A DNA stretch of 64,000 nt from contig NZ_JADOBI010000002.1 in the NCBI RefSeq assembly GCF_015644585.1, forward strand, positions 558,001-622,000. The letters are read 5' to 3'. Below the pieces are notes generated by a model. The model was not told where the DNA came from and searched no databases. It was given only the letters and a program-made list of their open reading frames with translations. The position numbers and the translations under genes were made by a program. The stretch is from Rahnella laticis (GTDB lineage: Bacteria > Pseudomonadota > Gammaproteobacteria > Enterobacterales > Enterobacteriaceae). The first letter of the stretch is position 1, and each line of letters starts with the position of its first letter. Shown one piece after another: positions 8,037-16,899 of the stretch.

Positions 8037-10217
8037 TTATTTTCGTTTCAAAAAGTCAGCGTAATTAAATCCGCCGTCAGAAAGACGGGTAACCGGATCC
8101 GGCAGCCTGAGAGAAATAAACTCTCCCGGCATCAATTCTTTATTCAGCGTATTCGCGCTTTTGTTATTCAGATAAAAATAATTACTCTCATCGATATTTC
8201 CGCTGACAGAATCGTCATATTTTCCCGGCGCGTTACGCAATGAAATATTGTCTTTGAAGACACCCTGCTTGTCCGCAGTGGTGTACGGCGACGGACGGAA
8301 CAGGAAGTTGAAGCGTTTGTTGTCCACCGCGCGGTTGCCTTCAACGTAAAGCGCGCCGGGGTTGAAGTTGTCGGTGAAGCCGTCCATACCGTTTTCCACC
8401 GCCACGCTGTTAAGCACGCGGTGCGCCACCGGCAGGCCTTCTCCGCCGAGCTTAAATCCGTTGCTGCCATTGTGAACCGACAAGCTGTTTTCGATCGTGA
8501 CGCTGCCGTTCGGGCCGTCTTCGATTTTGTTGAACAGGTCGAATCCGTCATCCACGTTGTCATGCGAATAGCAGTTCACCAGCCGGTTACCCTCGCCCAC
8601 GCGCATTTTGACCGCAAAACCATCGGCATTTTTACGCCCCGGATCCTGATTTCCCCAGGATTCAGAATTGCTGATGAGGTTATGGCTGGCCCACAACGCC
8701 CGGCCAATGCCGTCCGGCGAGGCGACCCAGATGCCGGTATCGTCGGCGTGATGGGCTTTAACGCGATCGATATGGTTGTGACTTCCGGCAATATGAAAAC
8801 TTTTCTGCGTGACGGTAATGCCCTGCACATTCCAGAAACTGGCTTCGAGTTTTAAACCGTTAAACACCGCATTTTCGCCCAGCGGACGCAGCGTTTTCAG
8901 TTTTGCCTGAGTGCCGCTGGCGGTGGCGGGGATCACGCTGGCCGGATAGTCACCGTCCGCCAGCCACAGTGTGCCGCCGGGTGCTAACAGATTTACCGCA
9001 CTGGCGAAATCCAGCGGATGCGCCTGCGAACCGTCGTTTTCAGCCGTGCCCTGCGGCGAGACATAAAGCGCATCAGGATTGCTGACCAGCGCCATACGAA
9101 CCGCAAATTCCTGCGTCAGCGGTTTTCCGCTTTCGGGCGTGAACGTCACTTTCAGCGTGGTGGAAGGCTGCCCGGCGTGGAACGGCACGGCAACCACTTC
9201 TCCACCCTGAACGGTTTTCTGCCGTAACAACGGCTTATTACCTTCATCTATCTGCAACTGGCCGTCGCCGTTAGTGCGCAGCTGAAATACGCTGTCGCGG
9301 CGCGCGATGACCGGCGAGGACATGATTTCAATGCGCGGTTTCAGTGACGGTGTCACGTAAGCCGCAGAAGGCAGGGAATGCGCTTCGCTGAGTGTCAGCT
9401 TCGCGTGACTGATCGTGATTTTGGCATTGCGCGAGGCGAAGAAGCCGACGTAATACCCGGTTTTATCCAGCTGTGTGACCCGGTCTGCGCCTTCAGCGGA
9501 TTTTACCGTCCACTGGTCGCTGCCCTGCGGCGCATAGGCAACATCAAAACCGCTGTCCGTTCGCGTCAGCCGCAGCGAGAAATGCGCGGGCGTGGTCAGC
9601 GGGTGGTATTCCTCGCGCACAATGCCGATCCCGGTATTTCCCCACGGCTGTCTGACGCCCTGCCGTGCAATCAACGCCACGACCGGCGGCTTATCGCCCA
9701 CGGCCATCACGCTGTTCATCACCATATTTGAGGCTGCCGGTAACTCCTCAATGCCCGGTCTGGTGACCGGCTCGCGCGATGCGCCGAGGATGTCGCGCAC
9801 CAGTAATCCCGCGCCTTCCTGACCGGCCGGTTTCGCGCCGTTTTCCGGGCCAAACTGATCGAGCGTGATATCGGCTTCCAGCTGAAAATTCGCCTCTGCG
9901 GGCAGACGCGTATAGAAATAGGTCAGGCCGTCGTGGCTGTTCCCCACTTTGCCGCCACGGCTTTCCAGCGTAAACGGCGTGGTCAGCGGAATACCCGTTG
10001 CGGGAACGGGCTTATCATCTGCCAGACGCACTTCGTTCATGCCGATTTTTTCCGGCAATACGTTGGTGGCGAAATTGACGTCGGTGGACTGACCAAATGT
10101 GATGCTGTGCCAGCGCAGATTTTCCGGTTCAGGCAATGCGGCGGCTACGCTGTGTGCACAAATCCCGAAGGAGCGCGCGACCACAGCCAGTTTGTATTCC
10201 CACATAGTTTTTCTCAT
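8037..10217 (-). CDS. pelX: Exopolygalacturonate lyase, polysaccharide lyase family 9 (PelX-like)
   Basis: A 726-residue protein, the size of Dickeya PelX (about 730). The N-terminal half is a lyase-associated beta-sandwich region. From about residue 385 (YVSPQGTAENDGS) a right-handed parallel beta-helix of PL9 type begins, with Asn-rich rungs (NLISNSESWGNQ, NCYSHDNVDDGFDLF). The acidic DDGFD-type patch fits the calcium site of PL9 lyases. The family cleaves polygalacturonate by beta-elimination; PelX releases unsaturated digalacturonate in the periplasm. A signal peptide ending AHSVAA is discernible but unusual. AAGG abuts the ATG at 10217, so the in-frame ATG at 10205 may be the real start. 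It lies between togT and kdgM in an apparent operon. Confidence 0.88.
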   Translation of the reverse strand: MRKTMWEYKLAVVARSFGICAHSVAAALPEPENLRWHSITFGQSTDVNFATNVLPEKIGMNEVRLADDKPVPATGIPLTTPFTLESRGGKVGNSHDGLTYFYTRLPAEANFQLEADITLDQFGPENGAKPAGQEGAGLLVRDILGASREPVTRPGIEELPAASNMVMNSVMAVGDKPPVVALIARQGVRQPWGNTGIGIVREEYHPLTTPAHFSLRLTRTDSGFDVAYAPQGSDQWTVKSAEGADRVTQLDKTGYYVGFFASRNAKITISHAKLTLSEAHSLPSAAYVTPSLKPRIEIMSSPVIARRDSVFQLRTNGDGQLQIDEGNKPLLRQKTVQGGEVVAVPFHAGQPSTTLKVTFTPESGKPLTQEFAVRMALVSNPDALYVSPQGTAENDGSQAHPLDFASAVNLLAPGGTLWLADGDYPASVIPATASGTQAKLKTLRPLGENAVFNGLKLEASFWNVQGITVTQKSFHIAGSHNHIDRVKAHHADDTGIWVASPDGIGRALWASHNLISNSESWGNQDPGRKNADGFAVKMRVGEGNRLVNCYSHDNVDDGFDLFNKIEDGPNGSVTIENSLSVHNGSNGFKLGGEGLPVAHRVLNSVAVENGMDGFTDNFNPGALYVEGNRAVDNKRFNFLFRPSPYTTADKQGVFKDNISLRNAPGKYDDSVSGNIDESNYFYLNNKSANTLNKELMPGEFISLRLPDPVTRLSDGGFNYADFLKRK

Positions 10218-10239
10218 CCTTAAAAAATACGGGGTCGCT

Positions 10240-10256
10240 GGCCGGTTATCCCGGCC
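10240..10256. other. Intercistronic hairpin between togT and pelX
   Basis: GGCCGG-TTATC-CCGGCC, a 6-bp GC stem in the 73-nt spacer between togT and pelX, without a U-run. It may stabilise or process the operon mRNA rather than terminate it. Confidence 0.35.
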
Positions 10257-10290
10257 TGTCGGTGAGTTCTGTTTACAGGGTTTTCTGAAA

Positions 10291-11856
10291 TTACGGCTGC
10301 TGCGTGGTGCCGGTCAGCGGTTTAGGCACGTCCACGCTGACGGCGGGCGTGTTGAAGATTTTGCGGCATACCGCGCTGTTGCCCCAGCATTCTTCATACG
10401 GATGGCCGATCAGCTCTTCCATGACCGCGCGTGCGTCCGGCTTGATATGGCCAATGGCGCCGCCCGCCTTGATACGTGCCACTTCACCGAGCACCACCAG
10501 ATGCGTTTTACGGTTCAGTTTCATCTGGTTACTGAACAGCATCGCCATCAGCGCAAGGCCGATGACTCCGATGCAGAACACTAGCGCAATCGCCATCACT
10601 GCACTTTCCGGCTGGGTATGCGATTTGGACTGGAAGCCGTAGAAGCTCAGAATGGCGCCCATCACAAACACGATCACCGAGCGCATCAGCTTGCCGGAGA
10701 AGGTCATCGCCCCAGCGTAGATCCCTTCGCGACGACGGCCGGTAAAGGCTTCATCCACATCAGCCAGGAAGGTGTAAACCGTCCACGGGATGTAGTAAAC
10801 GCCGCCGGTGCCGATACCGAAAATCACGGTAATGGTCAGCATCGCCACGGTCGCGTACTGTTGCGGCAGGTGCAGGAAATGCAGCAGGCTGTAGCAAAGA
10901 ACGGAAAACACCACGATGCCCAGCGCCAGAATGTATGGCTTGCTGAAACCGTGTTTCACGCAGATACCGATGAAAATCGCGGTAGAGAACAGTTGCAGAA
11001 TGGAGTTCAGGCTGCTCAGCCCGGCGACCATGGTCGGGTCATATTGCAGAACGAAAATGATGAAGTAGGTGAAGACCGACGCGAAGAGCCATTCTGCCCC
11101 AAACCCGCACAGATACATGCCCAGATGCTTACGGAATACGCGCAGGTGGAACGTCGACTTCATATCGCGTACCAGCGTCAGCATGGTTTTGCCGAGGCTC
11201 ATTTTGGTTTCGTCAACCGGCGTGGTCTCTTCCACCGGGCGTTCCCAGGATGATAAATACAGCAGGCCGATGGCAACGCACAGGATCACCCCGTACGTCA
11301 GCGCCGTGAAGAAGAACGGCTGCGCGGAGTCTTTGCCGTAAATCAGGATGAACTGGCCGGGAATGAAAGCTGCCAGGAAGTTTGCCACTTTACCGAAAAT
11401 CGCCTTGTAGCCGGTCAGTTTAGAACGGGCCGAGAAGTCGGTAGTCATTTCGGTCGCGAGCGTTTCATACGGCACCATGACCGAGGTATAAATCAGCTCG
11501 AACAGCACGTAGGTGGACAGGTAATACCAGAATCCGAAGCCTTCGACCCACAGCAGCGGGTAGAACATCATCAGCGGTACGCCGAGCAAAATGAAGAAAC
11601 GGCGGCGGCCAAAGCGTTTGCCGAGGCGCGTTTTACCAAAGTTATCCGAGAGGTAACCCATCAGCGGGTTACTGATGGCGTCAATAATGCTGGCAACTGA
11701 GAAGATGGCAGAAGCCTGAAGCAGGGTCAGGCCGCAAAACGTGGTGTAGAAATAAAGCAGCCAGATCCCGGCAATCGCCAGCGCCCCGCTGCCCAGTAAA
11801 TTCCCACCGCCATACGCCAGCTGATGTTTAAATAAAATTGGTTTTTCTGTGTTCAT
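10291..11856 (-). CDS. togT: Oligogalacturonide transporter TogT (GPH family)
   Basis: A 521-residue inner-membrane symporter of the glycoside-pentoside-hexuronide family. It has about twelve membrane helices, the DAISNPLMGYLSDN motif near residues 58-71 and a GKRFGRRR loop typical of the family. A hydrophilic C-terminal tail of about 80 residues follows. TogT takes up oligogalacturonides into the cytoplasm with a cation. It is the first gene of the set togT-pelX-kdgM, and the region upstream holds a KdgR-like operator and a perfect CRP site. The pectin context makes a hexuronate or oligogalacturonide substrate far more likely than other GPH sugars. Confidence 0.9.
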   Translation of the reverse strand: MNTEKPILFKHQLAYGGGNLLGSGALAIAGIWLLYFYTTFCGLTLLQASAIFSVASIIDAISNPLMGYLSDNFGKTRLGKRFGRRRFFILLGVPLMMFYPLLWVEGFGFWYYLSTYVLFELIYTSVMVPYETLATEMTTDFSARSKLTGYKAIFGKVANFLAAFIPGQFILIYGKDSAQPFFFTALTYGVILCVAIGLLYLSSWERPVEETTPVDETKMSLGKTMLTLVRDMKSTFHLRVFRKHLGMYLCGFGAEWLFASVFTYFIIFVLQYDPTMVAGLSSLNSILQLFSTAIFIGICVKHGFSKPYILALGIVVFSVLCYSLLHFLHLPQQYATVAMLTITVIFGIGTGGVYYIPWTVYTFLADVDEAFTGRRREGIYAGAMTFSGKLMRSVIVFVMGAILSFYGFQSKSHTQPESAVMAIALVFCIGVIGLALMAMLFSNQMKLNRKTHLVVLGEVARIKAGGAIGHIKPDARAVMEELIGHPYEECWGNSAVCRKIFNTPAVSVDVPKPLTGTTQQP

Positions 11857-11882
11857 GTGTCGTTCCGCCAGAGAGTTTAGAA

Positions 11883-11902
11883 ATATGAACCGCTGTTTCG
11901 TT
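11883..11902. promoter_or_regulatory. Candidate KdgR operator before togT
   Basis: The right half GTTTCGTT matches 7 of 8 positions of the KdgR consensus half-site GTTTYATT. The left half is weaker (ATATGAAC), giving GAAC-N4-GTTTC. It lies 26 nt upstream of the togT ATG, where a repressor would block initiation. Confidence 0.5.
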
Positions 11903-11945
11903 TTTATAGAGATAGCGTTTTATATAGGCGGAATGAATGAATAGA

Positions 11946-11961
11946 TGTGAATCAGTTCACA
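11946..11961. promoter_or_regulatory. Perfect CRP site upstream of togT
   Basis: TGTGA-ATCAGT-TCACA matches the cAMP-CRP core consensus at all ten positions. It is 89 nt upstream of the togT start. Pectin genes in soft-rot bacteria are activated by CRP and repressed by KdgR, which this arrangement mirrors. Confidence 0.75.
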
Positions 11962-12175
11962 TTTGAAAGCGCGGCGGGTAATTTGTCAGGCAATTTTGCG
12001 ATACGTGTAACATTCCCGTCCATCAAAAAATCACAATTCGCGAGAATGTTCATTTTGCATTAGTTTGGAGTTGAATGGTTTGCTGACTATTACTAATCAA
12101 AACCATGACTTAACCTGGAGAAAAATCTGAGAATTTCTTTTCATTTTAAGGTGAAAGGTCGTGCATGAAAGGGGT

Positions 12176-12197
12176 AAAACAGGCCATTCCCTGGCCT
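12176..12197 (-). terminator. Terminator after the VirK/YbjX gene
   Basis: AGGCCA-TTCCC-TGGCCT forms a 6-bp stem (12181-12186 and 12192-12197), followed on the minus strand by GTTTTAC, 48 nt past the stop codon. Confidence 0.5.
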
Positions 12198-12245
12198 TAT
12201 TGCGGGCTACAGCGGGTCATTCTGATTCATAAATCGCCCGGAATA

Positions 12246-13211
12246 TCAGGCTTTCAGCAGTGTCGCTGTGCTTTCACTGAGTTCATCGAGCAAGGTATAG
12301 CGTTTACGGTATTCGGAACGCTTTTTGCTCGGGATCTCTTCCATGGTTTTGCGTGGCAGTTCCAGCGGAACGTCATATAACGCCGATGAATACACCGTCG
12401 CACTGATGGAACCCCAGAATTCGTTATAGCTGGCGACAAACACATTTTTCTTACGGTGACGGTAACGCAGGCTGCGGAAAACGTGCCCGGTATCGCTGAC
12501 GGCCAGAATGCGTTTCACACCGGTCATTTCTGCAATGCGTTGCAGGCTTTCCAGTAACAGACGTTTAGGAAACAGCCCGTAACAGGATTTGGTCGCCTGT
12601 TTAATCACTTCATGCGGCGTTGAACGGTGTGCGCCCTGGAAACCGCCGACCACGATCGTCGGCCCTTCCGGGCGTTGTACCACGCTGAACGTCAGCGCTG
12701 CCAGCAATGTGTCTTCCATATACAGGAACATGTTGGCTTCACCTTCACGCTCAGATTTACCGATGGAACCGAGCACCACGCGGAATGCCTCGCCGTCTTT
12801 GCCGGTAAATTGCGTGACGGTATTGCCCATCGCGCTGAGGAAGGTATTACGTAATGACGCATTTTCCAGACCGCTGACGAATGCGTAATGGTCAACCAGC
12901 GCGTCTGCGCGACCAGCAGACGGTAAACCGAGGTACAAATAGGGTTTGTGAATTTTGCTCGGCAGTTTGGTCTGAACGGTAAATGCCTCGCGCCAGACCG
13001 GTTCTGCGGCCATCTTGTCGAGAACTTTCAGGGTGTCCAGAGGATGTAATAAGGTGCGAACGAAATATTTGACGCGGAACATCCGGTCGCGCCACAAATT
13101 ATCAGGCACGCGCGCACCACTCAGCAGATCCATAAACAGGTTGAATCCGCTGGCATTTTTTGTCGTTGTTTCGTTAAGGGATTCGGTTTGATTGAGGGAC
13201 GAGTGTTCCAT
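12246..13211 (-). CDS. VirK/YbjX family protein (DUF535)
   Basis: A 321-residue cytoplasmic protein without signal or membrane segment. It has the DUF535 signatures VGGFQGAHRST and ISATVYSSALYDVPLELPR in the last third. In Salmonella and Shigella, VirK/YbjX proteins are linked to resistance to antimicrobial peptides and to virulence-factor production; the biochemical activity is unknown. GGAAAT lies 8 nt upstream of the ATG. It stands alone, between the pectin operon control region and an HxlR regulator, and nothing connects it to either. Confidence 0.85.
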   Translation of the reverse strand: MEHSSLNQTESLNETTTKNASGFNLFMDLLSGARVPDNLWRDRMFRVKYFVRTLLHPLDTLKVLDKMAAEPVWREAFTVQTKLPSKIHKPYLYLGLPSAGRADALVDHYAFVSGLENASLRNTFLSAMGNTVTQFTGKDGEAFRVVLGSIGKSEREGEANMFLYMEDTLLAALTFSVVQRPEGPTIVVGGFQGAHRSTPHEVIKQATKSCYGLFPKRLLLESLQRIAEMTGVKRILAVSDTGHVFRSLRYRHRKKNVFVASYNEFWGSISATVYSSALYDVPLELPRKTMEEIPSKKRSEYRKRYTLLDELSESTATLLKA

Positions 13212-13406
13212 GATTTATTTCCGCTGCCTGAAATAATCACGGTATCACCCGATTTTTAAACATTTTAACAACGTGGATTTAAAGAGGACTGAGGGTTCAG
13301 GATTAAGTGCATATCGTTTAACTGCGGTTTACTTTACGATTTCTTTACACAGCGCCCCGCTTTTTCTGCACATTCACCGGCTATGTAATCTGGCGCTGTT
13401 TATCCG

Positions 13407-13760
13407 TCAGTTCAGCGAGTCATTGCTGTGGACGTTTCCCCACTCACACATCATGTCTAAAACCGGGATCAGCGACTGGCCTCTTTCAGAAAGGCTGTAT
13501 TCCACTTTGGGCGGAATTTGCGGATATTCCTTTCTGATGATCAAACCGTCGCTCTCCAGCTCTTTCAGCGTGAGGCTAAGCGTTCTGAATGAAATTTTCC
13601 CCAGACGGCGTTTTAGCTCATTGAAACGCACCACAGGCGTAGCCCCGGTCAGTGAGTAAAGGATGATCATTTTATATTTTCCGCTGACCAGCGAAAGCGT
13701 ATACGCGAACCCTGTTTCTTCCTGAAGCTCGCAGGAAATATCGACCGCTTCTGCATTCAT
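13407..13760 (-). CDS. HxlR-family winged-helix regulator
   Basis: A 117-residue protein with the HxlR winged helix: LVSGKYKMIILYSL, then RFNELKRRLGKISFRTLSLTLKELESDGLI and the wing VEYSLSERGQSL. The start at 13760 is chosen for AAGGAT 7 nt upstream; an ATG ten codons earlier also exists. HxlR proteins usually control a divergent enzyme gene in response to reactive electrophiles or quinones, and the next gene, on the other strand 122 nt away, is a quinone-reductase-type oxidoreductase. The intergenic DNA holds two GTAC words flanking TCAT-AA-ATGA, a plausible operator. A single Cys (in SCELQEE) near the N-terminus could serve redox sensing. Confidence 0.87.
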   Translation of the reverse strand: MNAEAVDISCELQEETGFAYTLSLVSGKYKMIILYSLTGATPVVRFNELKRRLGKISFRTLSLTLKELESDGLIIRKEYPQIPPKVEYSLSERGQSLIPVLDMMCEWGNVHSNDSLN

Positions 13761-13882
13761 TACACTATCCTTTTGTATAGTACCTATCATAAATGACAGT
13801 ATTGTACTTTAAATTAAAGCTCCCTATGATGCAAACATCAAACAGGCACTGAATTATTTCATCGAATAAAGGGAGATATTAT

Positions 13883-14425
13883 TTGAAAACGCTCATTGTG
13901 GTTATTCATCCAAATCTGAATGAATCTGTTATCAATAAACGATGGATGCAGGAATTAACCCAATACCCAGATTTATATACAGTCCATAATCTTTATCAGG
14001 CTTATCCCGACGGGATTATTGATGTCCAAAAAGAACAGCAGTTAATTGAACAGCACGACAGCATTGTTCTGCAATTTCCGCTGTACTGGTTTAACAGCCC
14101 GCCGCTGCTGAAACAATGGCTCGATGAAGTCTTCACCTATGGCTGGGCGTACGGCTCCACCAGCGGGTACAAGCTCAGAAACCGGAAGTTTTCTCTGGCC
14201 GTGAGCGCCGGTATTAAGGAAGAGGATTTTGCGCCTGAAGGACGTTATCAGCATTCGTTAACAGAAATACTTTTGCCTTTCGAAATGACGGCAAGATATG
14301 TAGAGGCAAATTACCTTCCCTTCTATGCTTTTTACGGCGCGGAAGATGGAATTTCGCAAGAAGAACTGGAGAAAAGCGCGAAAGGCTATATTGACTATCT
14401 TCAGTCTTTATCGTCAGCTTTATAA
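13883..14425 (+). CDS. NAD(P)H-dependent oxidoreductase, flavodoxin-like quinone reductase
   Basis: A 180-residue cytoplasmic flavoprotein of the KefF/MdaB/YwrO family. It opens KTLIVVIHPNLNESVINKRW, the FMN phosphate-binding strand-loop, and has QFPLYWFNSPPLLKQWLDEV near residues 64-83, the family hallmark. Such enzymes reduce quinones or other electrophiles with NAD(P)H. The start is a TTG, with GGGAG 9 nt upstream and no better ATG or GTG nearby. It is divergent from an HxlR regulator, the usual pairing for inducible detoxification, and is followed by a bidirectional terminator. Confidence 0.87.
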   Translation: MKTLIVVIHPNLNESVINKRWMQELTQYPDLYTVHNLYQAYPDGIIDVQKEQQLIEQHDSIVLQFPLYWFNSPPLLKQWLDEVFTYGWAYGSTSGYKLRNRKFSLAVSAGIKEEDFAPEGRYQHSLTEILLPFEMTARYVEANYLPFYAFYGAEDGISQEELEKSAKGYIDYLQSLSSAL

Positions 14426-14428
14426 ATT

Positions 14429-14455
14429 AAACCCGGAAAATGCCGGGTTTTTATT
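14429..14455. terminator. Bidirectional terminator between oxidoreductase gene and hcxA
   Basis: AAACCCGG / CCGGGTTT (14429-14436 and 14443-14450) perfect 8-bp stem with a 6-nt loop and T-run on the plus strand, between two convergent genes. Confidence 0.8.
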
Positions 14456-14516
14456 TTCGGAATATTAAGACACCGCCGCACTATTTATTATCCATAAATT
14501 AAAGGTTTTCCATAAG

Positions 14517-15599
14517 TTAAAAGTTTTCCACAAATTCAAACGCCAGACGCAGCTGTTCTGCATTCGGATTTCCCGGCAACAGATGAATGGATTCACCAGT
14601 CTGCAAGGTGCGTTCAATCAGGCGTGAGATCTGCGCTTCGTCATGAATATCCACCTGCAACTGCGCCAGACTGACCGGCAGATCCAGCACGCGGTACAGC
14701 GCTTTCAGTTGTTGAACCACTTCCGGCTGATTCAGCAGTGCGCTCTGCACCAGAATGCCGTAAGCCACTTTGGTACCGTGCAGGAAGGCGTCGGTTTGTG
14801 GCAGCGCCGTCAGACCGTTATGCACTGAGTGCGCGGCGGCAATGCGGGTATAGCGATCGCCCAGACCGCCGACCAGCCCGCCACCGGCAATGATTGCGTC
14901 CAGTACGTTGAGGAAAGATTGCGTCAGCTGATTGTCGTCCTGCGCCTGCAACGCCGCTTCACTTTCGCTGAGCAGAACGTCGCGGGTCGTCAGCGCCGTG
15001 TTCAGGCCAAGCTGCACCGTTAAAGGCAGAATTTCCGGCTGCGGGCTGAGCACCACTGCTTCGTACCATTTCGCCAGCGTATCGCCGATACCGGCCAGCA
15101 GATATTCCTTCGGCGCACTGAGAATAATGCGCGGTTCGACCAGCACCAGATGGTTGGCGTCGTTGAAAATTTCATAACGCAACGCCTGCCCTTCATCGTT
15201 GTACCACACGGAAAGCGGCGTCCAGGCGGCGCAGGTGGCGGCGATAGTGGGAATGGCAACAACCGGTAATCCAAGGCGACGGGCCACGACTTTCGCGGTA
15301 TCCAGCACTGCGCCGCCGCCGATCCCAATCACGACCTGACGGTCTTCCCCGCCAATTGCCGCGATGCGCCGGACTTCGGTTTCGCTGCAATGGGCGCTGA
15401 ACAATACGCGCTTCGCCTGCGATGCGCTGAAGGCTTCGGGCAGATAGTCCTGCGCTGCTGCCAGTGCGCGTTCGCCGTAAATCCACAGCGCGTTATCCAG
15501 TTGTTCCGGTGTGTAAAACTGCGCCAGACGATCAATCGCGCCGGGGAATGAAAAGTAGTTTGCGGGGCCGGTAACCACGCGGATATCAGTATCGCTCAT
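14517..15599 (-). CDS. hcxA: Hydroxycarboxylate dehydrogenase A (YbdH-type iron-containing alcohol dehydrogenase)
   Basis: A 360-residue cytoplasmic enzyme, close in length and sequence to E. coli HcxA/YbdH (362). The NAD(P)-binding segment IGIGGGAVLDTAK lies near residues 91-103. The metal-binding residues of the glycerol-dehydrogenase-like group are visible in AGIGDTLAKWYE, AAAHSVHNGL and FLHGTKVAYG. The E. coli enzyme reduces 2-oxoacids such as 2-oxobutanoate and 2-oxoglutarate with NADPH. It is monocistronic and diverges from the sugar-binding protein gene. A glycerol dehydrogenase is less likely, given the long match to YbdH. Confidence 0.88.
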   Translation of the reverse strand: MSDTDIRVVTGPANYFSFPGAIDRLAQFYTPEQLDNALWIYGERALAAAQDYLPEAFSASQAKRVLFSAHCSETEVRRIAAIGGEDRQVVIGIGGGAVLDTAKVVARRLGLPVVAIPTIAATCAAWTPLSVWYNDEGQALRYEIFNDANHLVLVEPRIILSAPKEYLLAGIGDTLAKWYEAVVLSPQPEILPLTVQLGLNTALTTRDVLLSESEAALQAQDDNQLTQSFLNVLDAIIAGGGLVGGLGDRYTRIAAAHSVHNGLTALPQTDAFLHGTKVAYGILVQSALLNQPEVVQQLKALYRVLDLPVSLAQLQVDIHDEAQISRLIERTLQTGESIHLLPGNPNAEQLRLAFEFVENF

Positions 15600-15822
15600 G
15601 GGGAAATCCTTAAATTAGAAGCTGTTAACATCCTACGCCCGGACATCCGGATGGCTAATAATCTTTGGCATTAACTTATGCCTTTTAGTTCGTTGCCAAT
15701 CACTACCCTGTCATCAAAACTCGGACAATCAATTCATTAACGCATTCTAAAAGCCTCCCCAAAGGCCTGCATGAATTGTCTTCCCGTTCGAATGATGATT
15801 AACCACACACAGGGTAATTGAA

Positions 15823-16890
15823 ATGAAACTGTTCACCTCTTCATTGCTGGCATTAAGTTTGTTGTCGGTCTTTCCTGCTTTTGCGGCAGACTCCGCCGCG
15901 ATACCAAAAGCCATTGCCGATCATAAAGGGCCGGTGCGCATTGCGGTGATCCGCAATCTGGGCTCGGACGATAACACCACGCAATTTGTCTCCGGTGCGA
16001 TCCAGGAAGGCCGCAAGTTAGGTTTTCAGGTCAGCACGTTTCTGAGTAACGGCGATGACGCCAAATTCCAGGATTTCGTCAATCAGGCCATCAGCCAGAA
16101 GTACGACGGCATTATTTTGTCTCAGGGACGCGATCCGTATTCCACCGAATTGCTCAAGCGCATTACCGCCAGCGGCATCGCGGTGTCGGTTTTTGATACC
16201 GCCGTCAACGGCGACATTCCCGGCGTAACCGTTACCCAGCAGGACGATGCGTCGTTAACCGAAATGTCCGTGGGCCAGCTGGTGAAGGATTTCAACGGCA
16301 AAGCCAATATCGTCAAACTGTGGGTCGCCGGTTTTCCGCCAATGGAACGTCGTCAGGATGCCTATAAAAAGCTGCTGAAAGACCAGCCGGGAATTCACGA
16401 ACTCGAATCCGTCGGCGCGGTGTCTTCGGACGTTCAGGGCGACACGGCCAACAAAATTGGCGCGATTCTGGCGAAGTACCCGAAAGGCAAAATTGACGCC
16501 ATCTGGGGGACGTGGGATGCGTTCAGTCAGGGCGCGTACAAAGCCTTGCAGGAAAATGGCCGCACGGAAATCAAACTCTACAGCATCGACATTTCCAATC
16601 AGGATATCGGCCTGATGCGAGAGGCAAACAGCCCGTGGAAGCTGAGCGCGGCGGTCGATCCGAAACTGATCGGCGCGATTAACCTGCGTCTGGTTGCCAA
16701 TAAAATTGCCGGCGAGAAAACGCCTGCTACCTATGATTTCAAAGCTTCTGCCATTCCGCAGGCGTTGCTGATCAGCAATCCGGATGCCGTCAACGTCGCG
16801 TCGCTGGCGAAAGTCATTCCGGGCTGGGGTAAATCGGATGATTTCATCGCCCCGTGGTTCGCCACCCTCGAAGCCAAAAATAAGAAATAA
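15823..16890 (+). CDS. Orphan periplasmic sugar-binding protein (ribose/galactose type)
   Basis: A 355-residue protein with a Sec signal peptide (cleavage after about residue 21, FPAFA-A). The mature part is a type I periplasmic-binding fold: VRIAVIRNLGSDDNTTQFVSGAIQEG, NQAISQKYDGIILSQGRD, IDAIWGTWDAFSQGAYKAL and AVDPKLIGAINLRL. This is the RbsB/MglB family, which normally delivers sugars to an ABC importer. No ATPase or permease gene is nearby. AGGG precedes the ATG by about 8 nt. It is followed after 9 nt by the LVIVD-repeat gene, so the pair is almost surely cotranscribed. It may serve an importer elsewhere or act as a sensor. Confidence 0.85.
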   Translation: MKLFTSSLLALSLLSVFPAFAADSAAIPKAIADHKGPVRIAVIRNLGSDDNTTQFVSGAIQEGRKLGFQVSTFLSNGDDAKFQDFVNQAISQKYDGIILSQGRDPYSTELLKRITASGIAVSVFDTAVNGDIPGVTVTQQDDASLTEMSVGQLVKDFNGKANIVKLWVAGFPPMERRQDAYKKLLKDQPGIHELESVGAVSSDVQGDTANKIGAILAKYPKGKIDAIWGTWDAFSQGAYKALQENGRTEIKLYSIDISNQDIGLMREANSPWKLSAAVDPKLIGAINLRLVANKIAGEKTPATYDFKASAIPQALLISNPDAVNVASLAKVIPGWGKSDDFIAPWFATLEAKNKK

Positions 16891-16899
16891 GGCCGGAAC

